23,870 nucleotides of DNA from Elusimicrobiota bacterium (GCA_003450735.1 DMEZ01000055.1:185314-209183), one strand, 5' to 3'. Positions 1 through 8,853 are shown, counted from the stretch's first letter. Program-made: numbers and translations. Notes: generated by a model not told the origin, from the letters alone.

Positions 1-3000
1 AGCGAGAGCGTCCCGCTCATCTCCGCCTCGGTCTCGTTGTGGACGACCGCCCTCAGCTCCGCTTCGTCGCCCTCGCGCAGGAAGCGCGGGATCTCGACGC
101 GGACCATCAAGTCCTTGCGGGTCACCGTCTCGGCCGAGAAGAGGCCGCTCTTCACGTCCCGCGTCACGACGCTGCCCGAGACGCGCCAGGCGGTCAAGCG
201 CTCGGGGGCCTTGAGCGGGAACCTCGCCCGACCCTTGGTGAGCCTCAGTTGGGGCTTGTAGAGCGCCGTCTCGGAGAAGTCCTTGCGCACCTGCGGCGGA
301 GCGGGCGGAGCGGCGGCGTTGGAAGCCTTCGACTTCTTCATCTCGCCGCCGCCCCCGCCGGAGAGGCCTTCCGCCTCCATCGGCGCTCCGGCCGGGGCCG
401 AAGGCGCCAGGCTGGCCATCTCCATCCTCGAGGACTTCTGCATCGCCCCCCCGGGCATCATCCGGTCCTCCATCACCATGCCGTCGGACTCGAAGTCCAT
501 GCCGCGCATCATCCGGTGCCGCCCGTAGCCGTGGATGCGGCCGCGGCTCATGCGCAGGCCCGGCGGCAGGGGCTCCCGGGTGCGCTTGCCGAAGAGCTCG
601 AGCAGGGCCTTGATCCAGCCGCGGTCCACCGGCAGTTCGGTGCCCTGCCGCGTGAGGTAGGAGCCCTGCGCGCCCTGCGGGATCTCGCGCACGGCGTAGA
701 GCGAGTCGAAGGGCGTCTCGTCGGCCTTCGCGTAGTACTCCAGGGAGCGGTCGAACATGCGCACGCTCGCCTCGCCTTCGACCGGCTTGCCCTGGGGGTC
801 CTTGGCCGAGAGCGACCAGACCGCCTTCTGCCCGGGCTTGAGGACCTTGTCGTGCTTGAGCTTGACGCTCAGGCGCTTGTCCTTCCACGGCACGCCCAGG
901 GTGATGGAGCCGGCGCGGGCCTTGAAATCCGCGACGCCGAACCAGCGCAAGGTCACCCCGCCCTTGTGGTCCTCGGTGAGGGGCAGCTCGAAGAGCTGGA
1001 CGCCGCCGCCCTGCAGGGCGCGGCGCTCGAGCAGGTTGTCCCCGCCCCAGATCTCCACGTGCGCCAGGTTCTTGAGCTCGGAGGAGCCCATGAGCAGGCG
1101 CGCGGTCTCGCCGACCGCGTACTCCGTGTGCTCCGGCAAGGCCAGCGCGCTGATGCGCAGAGGAAGCCGCTTCGTCTTGGCGTCCGCCGCGAGCAAAACG
1201 ATGCCTTGATGGACCGACCCACCCCAGGGATCGTCGGCATCGAGCTTGAGGCGGTAGGCCCCCGCGGGCAGGTCCTTGAGCAGGACCGGGGTCTCGGCGG
1301 ACTCCCTGAAGGCCAGGTCGCCGCGCCGGACCTCGGGGCCGTCCGGGACATCCGCGTAGAGCTGCTCGATTGAGGGGCTCTCGGGGAAGCCGCTCCAGCC
1401 CTCGCCCATGTCCAGCACCGGCGGCTCTCCGACGAGCTTCACCAGCGTGAAGCGGCCCTTGCCGCCCACGGGCTGTTCGTTCAGGTTCATGAGCTTCACA
1501 CCCACCCGGAAGGGGCGGTCGTCGACCATGAAGCCCGCGGAGGGCGAGATGGAGAAGAGCGTGGCCTTCACGCCGGCCGTATAGCTCTTCTCGGCCGTGA
1601 TGGTGCGGCCGCCGGCCTCGCGGGCCTCGATCTTCACGGTGAAGCGCGAGGGGAGCTGGTTTTCGTCGCTGGGATCGCGCGGCTGGGGCGTGAAGGAGAA
1701 CTTGAAATGCCCGTCCGCGCCGGTCTTGGTGTCCCCCCGCAGGACTTCCTGGGAGTCGCCGCCGGAGTGGCGCCAAGCCCACCACCAGCAGAACCACGGC
1801 CGCCAGGTCTCGCGGGTGACGATATAGGTCACGTTGGCGTCCGGGGCCGGGCCGCCGAAGTAATACTTGACGTCGCCTTCGACGCTCGCCTCCTGCCCGA
1901 AGCGCCAGGCGCCCTTGGCCTCGGCCAAGGTCACCTCGAACTCGGGCCGCTTGTATTCCTCGACGCCGAAGGGCTGCGCGCCGTTGTAGTCGCCGCCGTG
2001 CTCCGAGATGACCGCGTTGATATGGTACTGCCCGAGCATGCGTCCGGCGGGGAGGGTGAACTCGCCGGCTACGGAGCCGAAGGCGTTGGGCTTCTTCGTG
2101 AGGGAGGCGACCTCCTGCCAGTTGGCGTCCATCAGCTGGACGCGGACGGAAGACTGCCCATCGTAGGTCTTAAACCCCTGAGGGATGCGCGCGAGCACCG
2201 TCGCCTTCCAGGAGACCTTCTGGCCCGGGCGGTAGATGGGGCGCTCCGTCTCCACGAACAGCTGGAGGTAGGGGGGCGGGCTGAAGCCGACCGCGAGAGG
2301 GTTCGCCCAATAGGCCCAGCTCTCGCCATGGTGGAGCAGGGGGTCGGCCACCTTGTGCGAGCTGGAGTGCACCTGGAGAGCGACGGGCATGGCCGCGGAG
2401 ACCCGGCCGAGGGAGTCCGTCCTGAGCGTGCGCCGGTCCCAATGCTGCCAGTCGCCGAAGAAGAGGTCGAGCTCGGCGCCCGAGAGGGCGCGCCCGCTCG
2501 AGCCGTCCATCGCATAGAACCAGAAAGCATCCCGGGTCGTCTCGAAGGGCCCCTGGGGCTGGAACACGAGGTCCCGGCCGGGGCCGGCCAGGCCGCCCGA
2601 GCCGAAGAGCACGATGCCCGTCACGTTCAGAACGACCCCCGAGAGCAGGGACGCGCCGGGCTCGCAGGCCTTGTCCGAGCAGGCGACCGCGATGTAGAGG
2701 CCGAGCCCCGCGTCCGGAAGGTCGATGGAGGTGGTCTGCGTCTCGTAGAGGCTGCCCTTGACCGGAACGCTCCAGGAGCGCTCGGCCTTGCGCCACTGCA
2801 GGTCCTTGAGGACCTTGGGATCGACCCAGTTGAGCGCGCCCGACCAGGTGACGCGCTCATGCCGGTCTTGCCGGAGCTGGAGCGCCTCCTGCGGGGTGAC
2901 CGGGTAGAGGCGCAGGTGGAGCTCCTTGAGGTTGCGGCTGTGAACGGTGAGCGCGTCCTTGCCCGCGGGCGGGCTGGTGCGGGACTGCAGGCTGAGCTCC

Positions 3001-4019
3001 GGTCGGCGGATCTCGGCCGAGAGCCGCTCGCACCGGTCTCCCCCCCGCGTACCGCGCCAGCCTTCCGCCACGCGCGCGCAGACGCGCAGGGCGTCCTCGT
3101 AGCGCTGACGCCCGCGATAAAGGGAGGCCGCCTCGAAGCCCGCCCGGGCCTTGGCCTCGGCGCCGCGGAACTCGCCCATCCAGCGCTCGAACAGGGCGGC
3201 GACGGCGTCCTGGGCGGCGTTGTGGTCGCGCAGAGGGGCGAAGCGTCCCCCATGGCTGAACGGCAAGAGGGCCCGCTCGATGCGCCACTCCTCGGCGGCT
3301 TCCTGGCGGGTCGCCATCGAGAGCTTGGAGGCCTCTTCGTAGAGGGCGGCGGCCTGCGCGCCGGGCATGTCCTTGGCGGAGAAGGCCAGCGCGTAATCGG
3401 ACTTGAGCAGAAGCTGGGGGTCGGGCTTCACGCGCCCCTCGGGGTCCTGGCTCTCGTCGAGAAGGTAGCTTCCGAAGCGCAGGACGAAGAAGTCGAAGAA
3501 GGTGGGATAGCGGGCCGTGTCGGCTTTCGAGACGTCCACGAAGTAGCCTTCCAGATCGATGCTCCGCCCGGCCAGCGACTCGCGCGCGGCCCAGAGCTCC
3601 TGGAAGGCCGACTCGACCTCGCCGCGCAGCTCGGAGGCCGGGCGCCGGTTCGCCTCCTTCTCATCGGCGACGTCCTCGTCCGGGGCGGCGAAGCCGTACT
3701 GCTTGAGGAACTCGCGGTAGAGCTCGGCCTTGAGAAGAAGGAGCCTGGAGCGCCAGAGTCCGGACTTGGGCAGCTCCGCCTTCTTGAAGCGCTCGACCGC
3801 GTCGCCGTAGCGGAAGAGCAGGGCCTCGGACTCGCAGGCCCGGTAGAGGGCCATCCACCGCTCGTCCCCCTGGCCGGTCTTCAGGACGTCCTCGTAGAGC
3901 TTGAGCGCCTTCTGGTACTGGTGCTTGGAGAAAAGCTCATCGGCCTCACCGAGGGAGGCGGCCCTGAGCGGGGCAGCGCCGAGGAGCAGTCCAAGCACAA
4001 CCAAAAGCAGGTTCTTCAT
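1..4019 (-). CDS. Alpha-2-macroglobulin family protein, partial (3' end beyond the window)
   Basis: At least 1339 residues are open with no stop from an ATG at 4019 to the left edge. The N-terminus is a Sec-type signal peptide (MKNLLLVVLGLLLGAAPLRA) with no lipobox Cys, so a secreted or periplasmic protein is predicted. Residues about 21-330 are helical and charged, possibly TPR-like. A typical MG2 motif (PIYRPGQKVSW) is at about 594. A Trp-rich patch (FCWWWAW) is near 742. Residues about 1157-1244 form a low-complexity, Met-, Gly-, Ala- and Pro-rich stretch where the protease bait region belongs. The A2M-type segment (LTAWRVSG, KDLMVRVEIPRFLREGD) starts near 1272. The thioester region, if present, lies outside the window. 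Family members trap proteases after bait cleavage and are thought to protect the cell envelope. The gene stands alone, downstream of the CheY/CheC pair on the same strand. The family call is firm; its target is unknown. Confidence 0.9.
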   Translation of the reverse strand, partial: MKNLLLVVLGLLLGAAPLRAASLGEADELFSKHQYQKALKLYEDVLKTGQGDERWMALYRACESEALLFRYGDAVERFKKAELPKSGLWRSRLLLLKAELYREFLKQYGFAAPDEDVADEKEANRRPASELRGEVESAFQELWAARESLAGRSIDLEGYFVDVSKADTARYPTFFDFFVLRFGSYLLDESQDPEGRVKPDPQLLLKSDYALAFSAKDMPGAQAAALYEEASKLSMATRQEAAEEWRIERALLPFSHGGRFAPLRDHNAAQDAVAALFERWMGEFRGAEAKARAGFEAASLYRGRQRYEDALRVCARVAEGWRGTRGGDRCERLSAEIRRPELSLQSRTSPPAGKDALTVHSRNLKELHLRLYPVTPQEALQLRQDRHERVTWSGALNWVDPKVLKDLQWRKAERSWSVPVKGSLYETQTTSIDLPDAGLGLYIAVACSDKACEPGASLLSGVVLNVTGIVLFGSGGLAGPGRDLVFQPQGPFETTRDAFWFYAMDGSSGRALSGAELDLFFGDWQHWDRRTLRTDSLGRVSAAMPVALQVHSSSHKVADPLLHHGESWAYWANPLAVGFSPPPYLQLFVETERPIYRPGQKVSWKATVLARIPQGFKTYDGQSSVRVQLMDANWQEVASLTKKPNAFGSVAGEFTLPAGRMLGQYHINAVISEHGGDYNGAQPFGVEEYKRPEFEVTLAEAKGAWRFGQEASVEGDVKYYFGGPAPDANVTYIVTRETWRPWFCWWWAWRHSGGDSQEVLRGDTKTGADGHFKFSFTPQPRDPSDENQLPSRFTVKIEAREAGGRTITAEKSYTAGVKATLFSISPSAGFMVDDRPFRVGVKLMNLNEQPVGGKGRFTLVKLVGEPPVLDMGEGWSGFPESPSIEQLYADVPDGPEVRRGDLAFRESAETPVLLKDLPAGAYRLKLDADDPWGGSVHQGIVLLAADAKTKRLPLRISALALPEHTEYAVGETARLLMGSSELKNLAHVEIWGGDNLLERRALQGGGVQLFELPLTEDHKGGVTLRWFGVADFKARAGSITLGVPWKDKRLSVKLKHDKVLKPGQKAVWSLSAKDPQGKPVEGEASVRMFDRSLEYYAKADETPFDSLYAVREIPQGAQGSYLTRQGTELPVDRGWIKALLELFGKRTREPLPPGLRMSRGRIHGYGRHRMMRGMDFESDGMVMEDRMMPGGAMQKSSRMEMASLAPSAPAGAPMEAEGLSGGGGGEMKKSKASNAAAPPAPPQVRKDFSETALYKPQLRLTKGRARFPLKAPERLTAWRVSGSVVTRDVKSGLFSAETVTRKDLMVRVEIPRFLREGDEAELRAVVHNETEAEMSGTLS

Positions 4020-4080
4020 GGTCGGGGCCTCTGAGGGGACGTCGGGATTGTGACACCGCCCTTTCGAGCGGGGTTCCAGG

Positions 4081-4671
4081 TCAATGGGTCAGGATGCGGC
4101 GCAAAGACTCGGCGTTGACGATGATGATCATGCTGCAGTCGGCCGAGAGGTTCTCCGCGTACATGTCGATGTGCGACATCATGAGGATGTCCTCGCGGCC
4201 GTCGTAGTCACCGAGCACGGTGGAGAGGATCTCGGCCTTGGAGCCCTGGAGCACCTCGGGCACCGAGAGGATGATGGTCAGGTCGTACTCGTCGGCGACC
4301 GCGCCGATGACGCCCTGGGCGAGCACGTTGGAGACCTCGCCGATGGTGAGCTTGACGAGGTCGGGGAGCTTGCCCATGCGCTCGCCGTAGGGCTTCGTGA
4401 CGGCGGTGGTGACGGAGTTGGAGCTCTTGGCGGGGAAGAGGATGAGGATCTCGAGCGGCACGTCGGCCCGGGATTTGAAGCGGGCCCCGACGTGGGGGGC
4501 GTTCTCGCGCTGGTACCAGGAGAGCAGGCGCACGACGGGGATCTCGTTGATGCTCGAGGTGACGATGCCCCACTTGGTGTGGGACATGCGCCCGAGCAGC
4601 TCGGTGCTCCGGTTGACGCCGGACTCGATGAGGCGGGTGACGATCTCCTTCTGGGCCAGGGTGAGGTTCAC
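4081..4671 (-). CDS. CheC-like protein (possible CheY-P phosphatase)
   Basis: The 196-residue protein resembles the CheC/CheX/FliY phosphatase fold. The second half carries the family signature ExxN followed by 22 residues and Pro: E112 and N115 in GEVSN, then P138. The D/S normally four residues before the Glu is Leu here. The matching signature in the first helix (near ESGVN, residues 16-20) is degraded, so at most one active site is likely. CheC-type enzymes dephosphorylate CheY-P, and the gene just upstream encodes a CheY-like receiver whose TGA overlaps this ATG (ATGA at 4668-4671). That coupling suggests this protein acts on that receiver. No other chemotaxis gene is visible, so the pair may control something other than flagella, for example pili or gene expression. 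It could also be a regulatory CheC-like protein without activity. Confidence 0.72.
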   Translation of the reverse strand: MNLTLAQKEIVTRLIESGVNRSTELLGRMSHTKWGIVTSSINEIPVVRLLSWYQRENAPHVGARFKSRADVPLEILILFPAKSSNSVTTAVTKPYGERMGKLPDLVKLTIGEVSNVLAQGVIGAVADEYDLTIILSVPEVLQGSKAEILSTVLGDYDGREDILMMSHIDMYAENLSADCSMIIIVNAESLRRILTH

Positions 4672-5039
4672 GAGGGCTTCCCCTGGATGCGCTCGAGGAT
4701 CGCGGCCAGGTCGTCGGCGTCGAAGGGCTTGCGCAAGACCGCGAGGGCCTTAAGCTGGAGGGCCTCCTCGTGGAGGTGCTTCTGGTCGTTGCCCGTGATC
4801 ATGATGACCTTGGCGAAGGGGTCGATGCGCCGGAGCTCCTTGAGGACGGTGAGGCCGTTGCCGTCGGGCAGGGAGACGTCGAGGGTCACGAGCTCGGGCT
4901 TGTGCTCCTTGTAGGCCTGGAGGGCCCCGGCGGCGGTGTCCGCCTGGGCGATGACCTGGTGGCCCAGGGACTCGAGCATCTCCTGCAGCATGAGCCGCAG
5001 GACGGGGGAGTCGTCAACGACGAGGATCTTGAAGGCCAT
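4668..5039 (-). CDS. Single-domain CheY-like response regulator
   Basis: The 123-residue protein is a receiver domain with no output domain. All phosphorylation residues are present: acidic pair D9/D10, phospho-acceptor D54 in VTLDVSLPDG, T82 and K104 in the RKPF motif. It should be phosphorylated by a histidine kinase encoded elsewhere and signal by protein-protein contact. A GGAG ribosome binding site lies 5 nt before the ATG. The gene overlaps the CheC-like gene by four bases, so the two form a regulator/phosphatase operon. The family assignment is certain; the pathway is not. Confidence 0.93.
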   Translation of the reverse strand: MAFKILVVDDSPVLRLMLQEMLESLGHQVIAQADTAAGALQAYKEHKPELVTLDVSLPDGNGLTVLKELRRIDPFAKVIMITGNDQKHLHEEALQLKALAVLRKPFDADDLAAILERIQGKPS

Positions 5040-5062
5040 TCGGTCTCCGCTCAGCGGCCCGT

Positions 5063-5091
5063 AATGTAGCAGATTCTAGGAGCCCGATGAA
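5063..5091 (-). promoter_or_regulatory. Possible sigma70-type promoter of the CheY/CheC pair
   Basis: On the minus strand TTCATC (5091-5086) is separated by 17 bases from TACATT (5068-5063). The match is moderate (3/6 and 4/6), the spacing is ideal, and the site lies about 24 bases before the start codon. No experiment or comparison supports it. Confidence 0.3.
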
Positions 5092-5134
5092 GCCTTGGCC
5101 GCGAGCCCAACTTGAGGCCGGCCCACGAAAAAAT

Positions 5135-5138
5135 GGAG
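5135..5138 (+). promoter_or_regulatory. Ribosome binding site that decides the cupin start
   Basis: GGAG at 5135-5138 is one base before the ATG at 5140, which is too close to serve it. It is 10 bases before the in-frame ATG at 5149, which is therefore preferred as the start. Confidence 0.5.
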
Positions 5139-5148
5139 AATGGGCACG

Positions 5149-5652
5149 ATGAGCGCGCCCACCGCCGAAGAACTCGTCCGCCTCTACGGCCTCCTCCCGC
5201 ACCCGGAAGGCGGCTTCTTCAAGGAGACCTACCGCTCCACCGGCACCATCCCCAAGGCGGTCCTCCCCGCGGCCTTCAGCGGACCGCGGCACTACTCCAC
5301 GGCCATCCTCTTCCTGCTCCCGGCCGGAACGGTCTCCCGGATGCACCGCCTTCATGCCGACGAGCTGTGGCACTTCCACCTGGGCGGCCCTCTCGAGCTG
5401 AGCGCGATTCACCCGGACGGGAAAGTCGAGACGCTGACCCTCGGCCCCGACGTCCTCGCCGGGCAAAGGCTCCAGCACGCCGTCCTGGCCGGCTGTTGGT
5501 TCGCGGCCGCGCCGGCCCCAGGCGCTCCCTACTCTTTCGTCGGAGCTACCGTGTCGCCGGGCTTCGACTTCGCCGACTTCCAGCTCGGCCGCTATGAAGA
5601 GCTGGCCGCCCGCTTCCCGCACGCGCGGGAGCTGCTGCAGAAGCTGACCTGA
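5149..5652 (+). CDS. Cupin_5 / DUF985 family protein
   Basis: The 167-residue protein has the small beta-barrel layout of the DUF985 (Cupin_5) family. Visible features are LLPHPEGGFFKETYRS near the N-terminus, the STAILFLLPAG strand, HRLHADELWHFHLGGPLEL with the usual cupin His/Glu cluster, GPDVLAGQRLQHAVLAGCWF, and a C-terminal PGFDFADFQLG. The length is normal for the family. Members resemble sugar-epimerase-type cupins, but the biological substrate is generally unknown and I do not assign one. The ATG at 5149 is chosen over 5140 because of ribosome binding site spacing. The gene is convergent with purE, with only 21 bases between the stops and no clear hairpin there. Confidence 0.87.
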   Translation: MSAPTAEELVRLYGLLPHPEGGFFKETYRSTGTIPKAVLPAAFSGPRHYSTAILFLLPAGTVSRMHRLHADELWHFHLGGPLELSAIHPDGKVETLTLGPDVLAGQRLQHAVLAGCWFAAAPAPGAPYSFVGATVSPGFDFADFQLGRYEELAARFPHARELLQKLT

Positions 5653-5673
5653 ATCCCAATATAGAGGAAGCCG

Positions 5674-6174
5674 CTACTGGACGTCTTCGGGGACGGCCTG
5701 GGCGGCCTTGTCCCGCAGAGCCTTCAGCTTTCCCGCCAGCCCGGCGTCCTGCAGCGCCAGGATGCGCGCGGCCAGCCACGCCGCGTTCTTCGCCCCGCCG
5801 ATGGCCACCGTCGCGACCGGCACGCCCGAGGGCATCTGCGCGATGGAGAGCAAAGAGTCGAGCCCCTTCAAGGCGCGGGACTCGATGGGGACCCCGATGA
5901 CCGGCAGGGTGGTGAGCGAGGCCAGCATCCCCGGCAGGGCCGCCGCTCCCCCCGCCCCGCCGACGAGGACCTTGAGCCCCCGGCCAGCGGCCCCCTTGGC
6001 GTACTCGACCAAGGCCTCGGGCGCGCGGTGGGCCGAGAGCACCTTCATCTCGTAGGGGATGCCCAGCTCCTCGAGGAGCTTTGCGCACTCGTTCATCGTC
6101 TCGAGGTCGGTGCGGCTGCCCATCAGGACGCCCACCGACGGAAGGGTCTCTTTCTTGGTCTTGGTCATGGTCAT
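5674..6174 (-). CDS. purE: PurE-like N5-carboxyaminoimidazole ribonucleotide mutase with a substituted active-site His
   Basis: The 166-residue protein aligns by eye along the whole class I PurE family, which converts N5-CAIR to CAIR in purine synthesis. MGSRTD (18-23) is the phosphate-binding loop, normally GSxSD. SAHR (47-50) contains the catalytic His49. PIESRALKGLDSLLSIAQMP and the following VATVAIGGAKNAAWLAARIL complete the fold. The normally conserved GAAHLPGM reads GAAALPGM here, so A79 replaces a His that lines the active site in characterised PurE proteins. No purK is adjacent. A GGAG lies 4 nt before the first ATG and 10 nt before a second in-frame ATG at 6168, so the true start may be the second. 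The gene follows res on the same strand after 21 nt and may depend on read-through or on a promoter inside the end of res. Confidence 0.88.
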   Translation of the reverse strand: MTMTKTKKETLPSVGVLMGSRTDLETMNECAKLLEELGIPYEMKVLSAHRAPEALVEYAKGAAGRGLKVLVGGAGGAAALPGMLASLTTLPVIGVPIESRALKGLDSLLSIAQMPSGVPVATVAIGGAKNAAWLAARILALQDAGLAGKLKALRDKAAQAVPEDVQ

Positions 6175-6195
6175 AATTCTCCGAATGATTTCATG

Positions 6196-8853
6196 TTAGG
6201 AATGCGCCGCCGCCAAGCCCGCTAGAGTCATATTGTCGGCGACCACATTGTGAGGTATGAGCAGATATGACCACGGCTTCCCGCCGTGAGCCTTGGCATG
6301 GCCTGTGGCGTACCGACACCATTCAGTCGCGGCCTGCGCCTTGGCTAAGACTTCCGGGTCAGTCAACTCGGCCGAGCTCTTGATCTCGCAGATGAACTTC
6401 GCTTTCTTTGTTTCCACGACAAAATCCGGCTCATAGGAACTTTCGCCGCTGTGGTGGATTTGCAGGTCGCCTTTGGTGGGCCGGAACCACTTGAGGACTT
6501 CCTTATCGCTCTCAAGTACGACCGCGAAGCGTCTCTCCGGGTCTGAGTCGAATTTCTGGACACTATAAAGGCACTTCTTGAAGCCGCCGAACAACATCTT
6601 GCGGATGTCTTGCCGCTCGGCGACAGGCGCTCGGAAATCCCGCTCGGCCTCGCCGGCCGAGGCGGAATAGGCATTGGGGCGAAGGGTGGTGAACCCCTTG
6701 CTGACGTGCGCCTCGTAGGCCGTGGCCTTCTCCTCGTAGTGGTCCTGCATCTGCGCATGGATGAGGTTAACAAGGGCCTGATGGTGGCACTGCAGGACGT
6801 TGAGCACCTCGTCCGGGCCCTTCAGATACGAACGCAGATGGGCTACCGCTTGTCCAGCCAGCTTGTAGAGGAGCTCCGAATGATTATCGTAGCAGATGTC
6901 GTTGAAGTCGATGAGCCCTTTGATGAGATGGTCTTCCGGCCGTTCCTCGGCGACCACGCCCGTTCCGCCCATCAGGCGGTGCTGCTCCCTGCGGTGAAGC
7001 TCCTGGATCAGGATCTCGTTGTCCACCGGCTGCAGCCGGACACCTGAGAGATCGAGCTTGAACTCCTTGAAGCCGCGGGTGACATCGCCCACCGGCTGGA
7101 GCGTGATCCGGGGGATGTCGATGGAGAGGTCGTTTCGGAGATTGACAGTCTCGGCCACTACCTGCTCGATGTTGATTTTCTCGGCCACGCCGTCCAGCTC
7201 AGCCTGGGCCGGCGTGATCGCCGCACGGACCTTCTCAACGATCTCCTTCAGGATCTCCGGCTTGGCCAGATCTGCGGAACGAGGCAGGCTCTCATATTCC
7301 CGTCGAATGACCTCCAGCGTAGCCTTGGCGGCCTCCTGTTCCTTTGGAGATCCGAAGACGAGCTTTTCTTGAGACATGGCGCTCTCAGTGACGCGCCCAT
7401 AAATCGCCGGCTCGGCGATGACCACCCGCGCCCTTCCCTCGGGAATCCCGACGATCTTGATGCCGCCGCGGATGATGGACTCCGGGCTGTTGGCGTAGTC
7501 TACGATCTCCTGGAATTTGTCATGAGCGACGATGGTCAGGCGGTCCACCGGGTCCACGCCCGTCCGCTTGCCATAAGGCAAGCGCAATCCGCGACCGATG
7601 GACTGTTCGACCAGGGTCTTTGAATTGGCCGCGCGGAGAGGGACTATCGTGTAGAGGTTCGTTACGTCCCATCCCTCCTTGAGCATATTGACGTGGATGA
7701 CGATCTCGGTCGGGTTGTCCGGCTTCTCCACGTTGATCAACTGCTCGATCGTGTCGTCCCTCTCCTCGCCCCGGAGGTTCGAGTGGACCGTGATGACCTT
7801 GCCTTTGTAGCGGCCCTCGAAAAAGGCTTCCTCTTCAATGAGCTTCAATAGGGCATTCGCGTGGTCAGTTTCCCTGGCAATCACAAGCATGAACGGCTTG
7901 ACGATAGAGGCGTCGTTTTCGCGAGCGTAGACCTCGAGCTCGACCTTCGTGTTCTCATGGATGCGAACCCCATCCTCGAGCTTCAGGCGCTCCAGGGCGG
8001 CGGGCTCGTAATTGCGGACATCGAAGTTCTCGCGAGTGGCTACGGCCGGTTCTTTGACGAAGCCGTCCTGCATGGCGCTCGACAGAGGGTAGCTGAAGAT
8101 CACGTTGCGGAATGCCTCAGTCCCGCCGCCACGCTCTATCTGCGGCGTGGCCGTGAGCTCGAGGCCGAGCACGGGCTTGAGCTCATTGAGAGCCCTCAGG
8201 CCCGCGGAGGCTCGATAGCGGTGCGACTCGTCCATGATGAGGACCAAATCGTCCAGACCGGAGAGATAGTCGAAGTAGCTCTGGCCGATGTACTCCTGGA
8301 GGCGGCGGAAGCGCGGCACATTGGTCCTGGTTGCGCCCCCGGTGGTTTCGGTGCTGGTAATCTTGCTGATGTTGAAGATGTTGATGTGGACGGCGGTATC
8401 GAACAGCTCGCTTCCGCGAACACCGCGGCCGTCCTCGTAGTTGTCGCCTGTTACGATCCAGGGCGGCTCGACCGCGAACTCGGCAATCCCCTGGAACACG
8501 TACTTCGGGGTGTTGGGCGTGAAGTCGGCGATCAGCTTGTTGTAGATGGTCAGGTTGGGGGCCAGGACGAAGAAATGCCGCATACCCTCCTTCTTATAGA
8601 GATAGGCGATGAAGGCGCCCATAAGGCGCGTCTTGCCCACACCCGTGGCCAGGGCGAAGCAGAGCGAGGGGAAGTCCCGCTCGAAGTCCTCGACGGTCGG
8701 GAACTCCGCTTGGATGGCTTTGAGGGCCTGGGCGGCATCCGCGCCCTTCTCCAGCGAAAGGATGTCGGTTACACGAGCGAGAATATCGAGCGATGTCCTC
8801 TGCGGCGGGCGCAGGCTCAGCCGGTTGGCGATTGCGTTGATATGAGGGTTCAT
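6196..8853 (-). CDS. res: Type III restriction endonuclease, Res subunit (DEAD/DEAH helicase plus PD-(D/E)XK nuclease)
   Basis: The 885-residue protein is full length for a Res subunit. The N-terminal superfamily 2 motor has Walker A (ATGVGKT, 69-75) and the DEAH-box variant DESH (208-211, in LVLIMDESHRYRAS). Helicase motif VI is near ANSKTLVEQSIGRGLRLPYG. The C-terminal nuclease has the PD-(D/E)XK arrangement: D810 in YEPDFVV, then E823 and K825 in CEIKS. Type III Res proteins form a complex with Mod, use ATP to communicate between two head-to-head unmethylated sites, and cut beside one of them. The start codon overlaps the mod stop (ATGA at 8850-8853), with GGAGG six bases upstream. All catalytic motifs are intact, so activity is expected. 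Confidence 0.95.
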   Translation of the reverse strand: MNPHINAIANRLSLRPPQRTSLDILARVTDILSLEKGADAAQALKAIQAEFPTVEDFERDFPSLCFALATGVGKTRLMGAFIAYLYKKEGMRHFFVLAPNLTIYNKLIADFTPNTPKYVFQGIAEFAVEPPWIVTGDNYEDGRGVRGSELFDTAVHINIFNISKITSTETTGGATRTNVPRFRRLQEYIGQSYFDYLSGLDDLVLIMDESHRYRASAGLRALNELKPVLGLELTATPQIERGGGTEAFRNVIFSYPLSSAMQDGFVKEPAVATRENFDVRNYEPAALERLKLEDGVRIHENTKVELEVYARENDASIVKPFMLVIARETDHANALLKLIEEEAFFEGRYKGKVITVHSNLRGEERDDTIEQLINVEKPDNPTEIVIHVNMLKEGWDVTNLYTIVPLRAANSKTLVEQSIGRGLRLPYGKRTGVDPVDRLTIVAHDKFQEIVDYANSPESIIRGGIKIVGIPEGRARVVIAEPAIYGRVTESAMSQEKLVFGSPKEQEAAKATLEVIRREYESLPRSADLAKPEILKEIVEKVRAAITPAQAELDGVAEKINIEQVVAETVNLRNDLSIDIPRITLQPVGDVTRGFKEFKLDLSGVRLQPVDNEILIQELHRREQHRLMGGTGVVAEERPEDHLIKGLIDFNDICYDNHSELLYKLAGQAVAHLRSYLKGPDEVLNVLQCHHQALVNLIHAQMQDHYEEKATAYEAHVSKGFTTLRPNAYSASAGEAERDFRAPVAERQDIRKMLFGGFKKCLYSVQKFDSDPERRFAVVLESDKEVLKWFRPTKGDLQIHHSGESSYEPDFVVETKKAKFICEIKSSAELTDPEVLAKAQAATEWCRYATGHAKAHGGKPWSYLLIPHNVVADNMTLAGLAAAHS

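Noticed and set aside
39..4034. Two long plus-strand open frames (39-1373 and 1707-4034)
   Set aside because: They are codon-aligned antisense shadows of the GC-rich macroglobulin gene. Their translations are Arg/Leu/Gly/His-rich with no domain, while the minus strand has a signal peptide and MG2/A2M motifs.
4020..4080. Hairpin (CCGC/GCGG) between the CheC-like and macroglobulin genes
   Set aside because: It has only a 4-bp stem and no T-run. No convincing promoter hexamers were found either.
5653..5673. Terminator between the convergent cupin and purE genes
   Set aside because: The 21-base gap has no stem-loop and no T-run.
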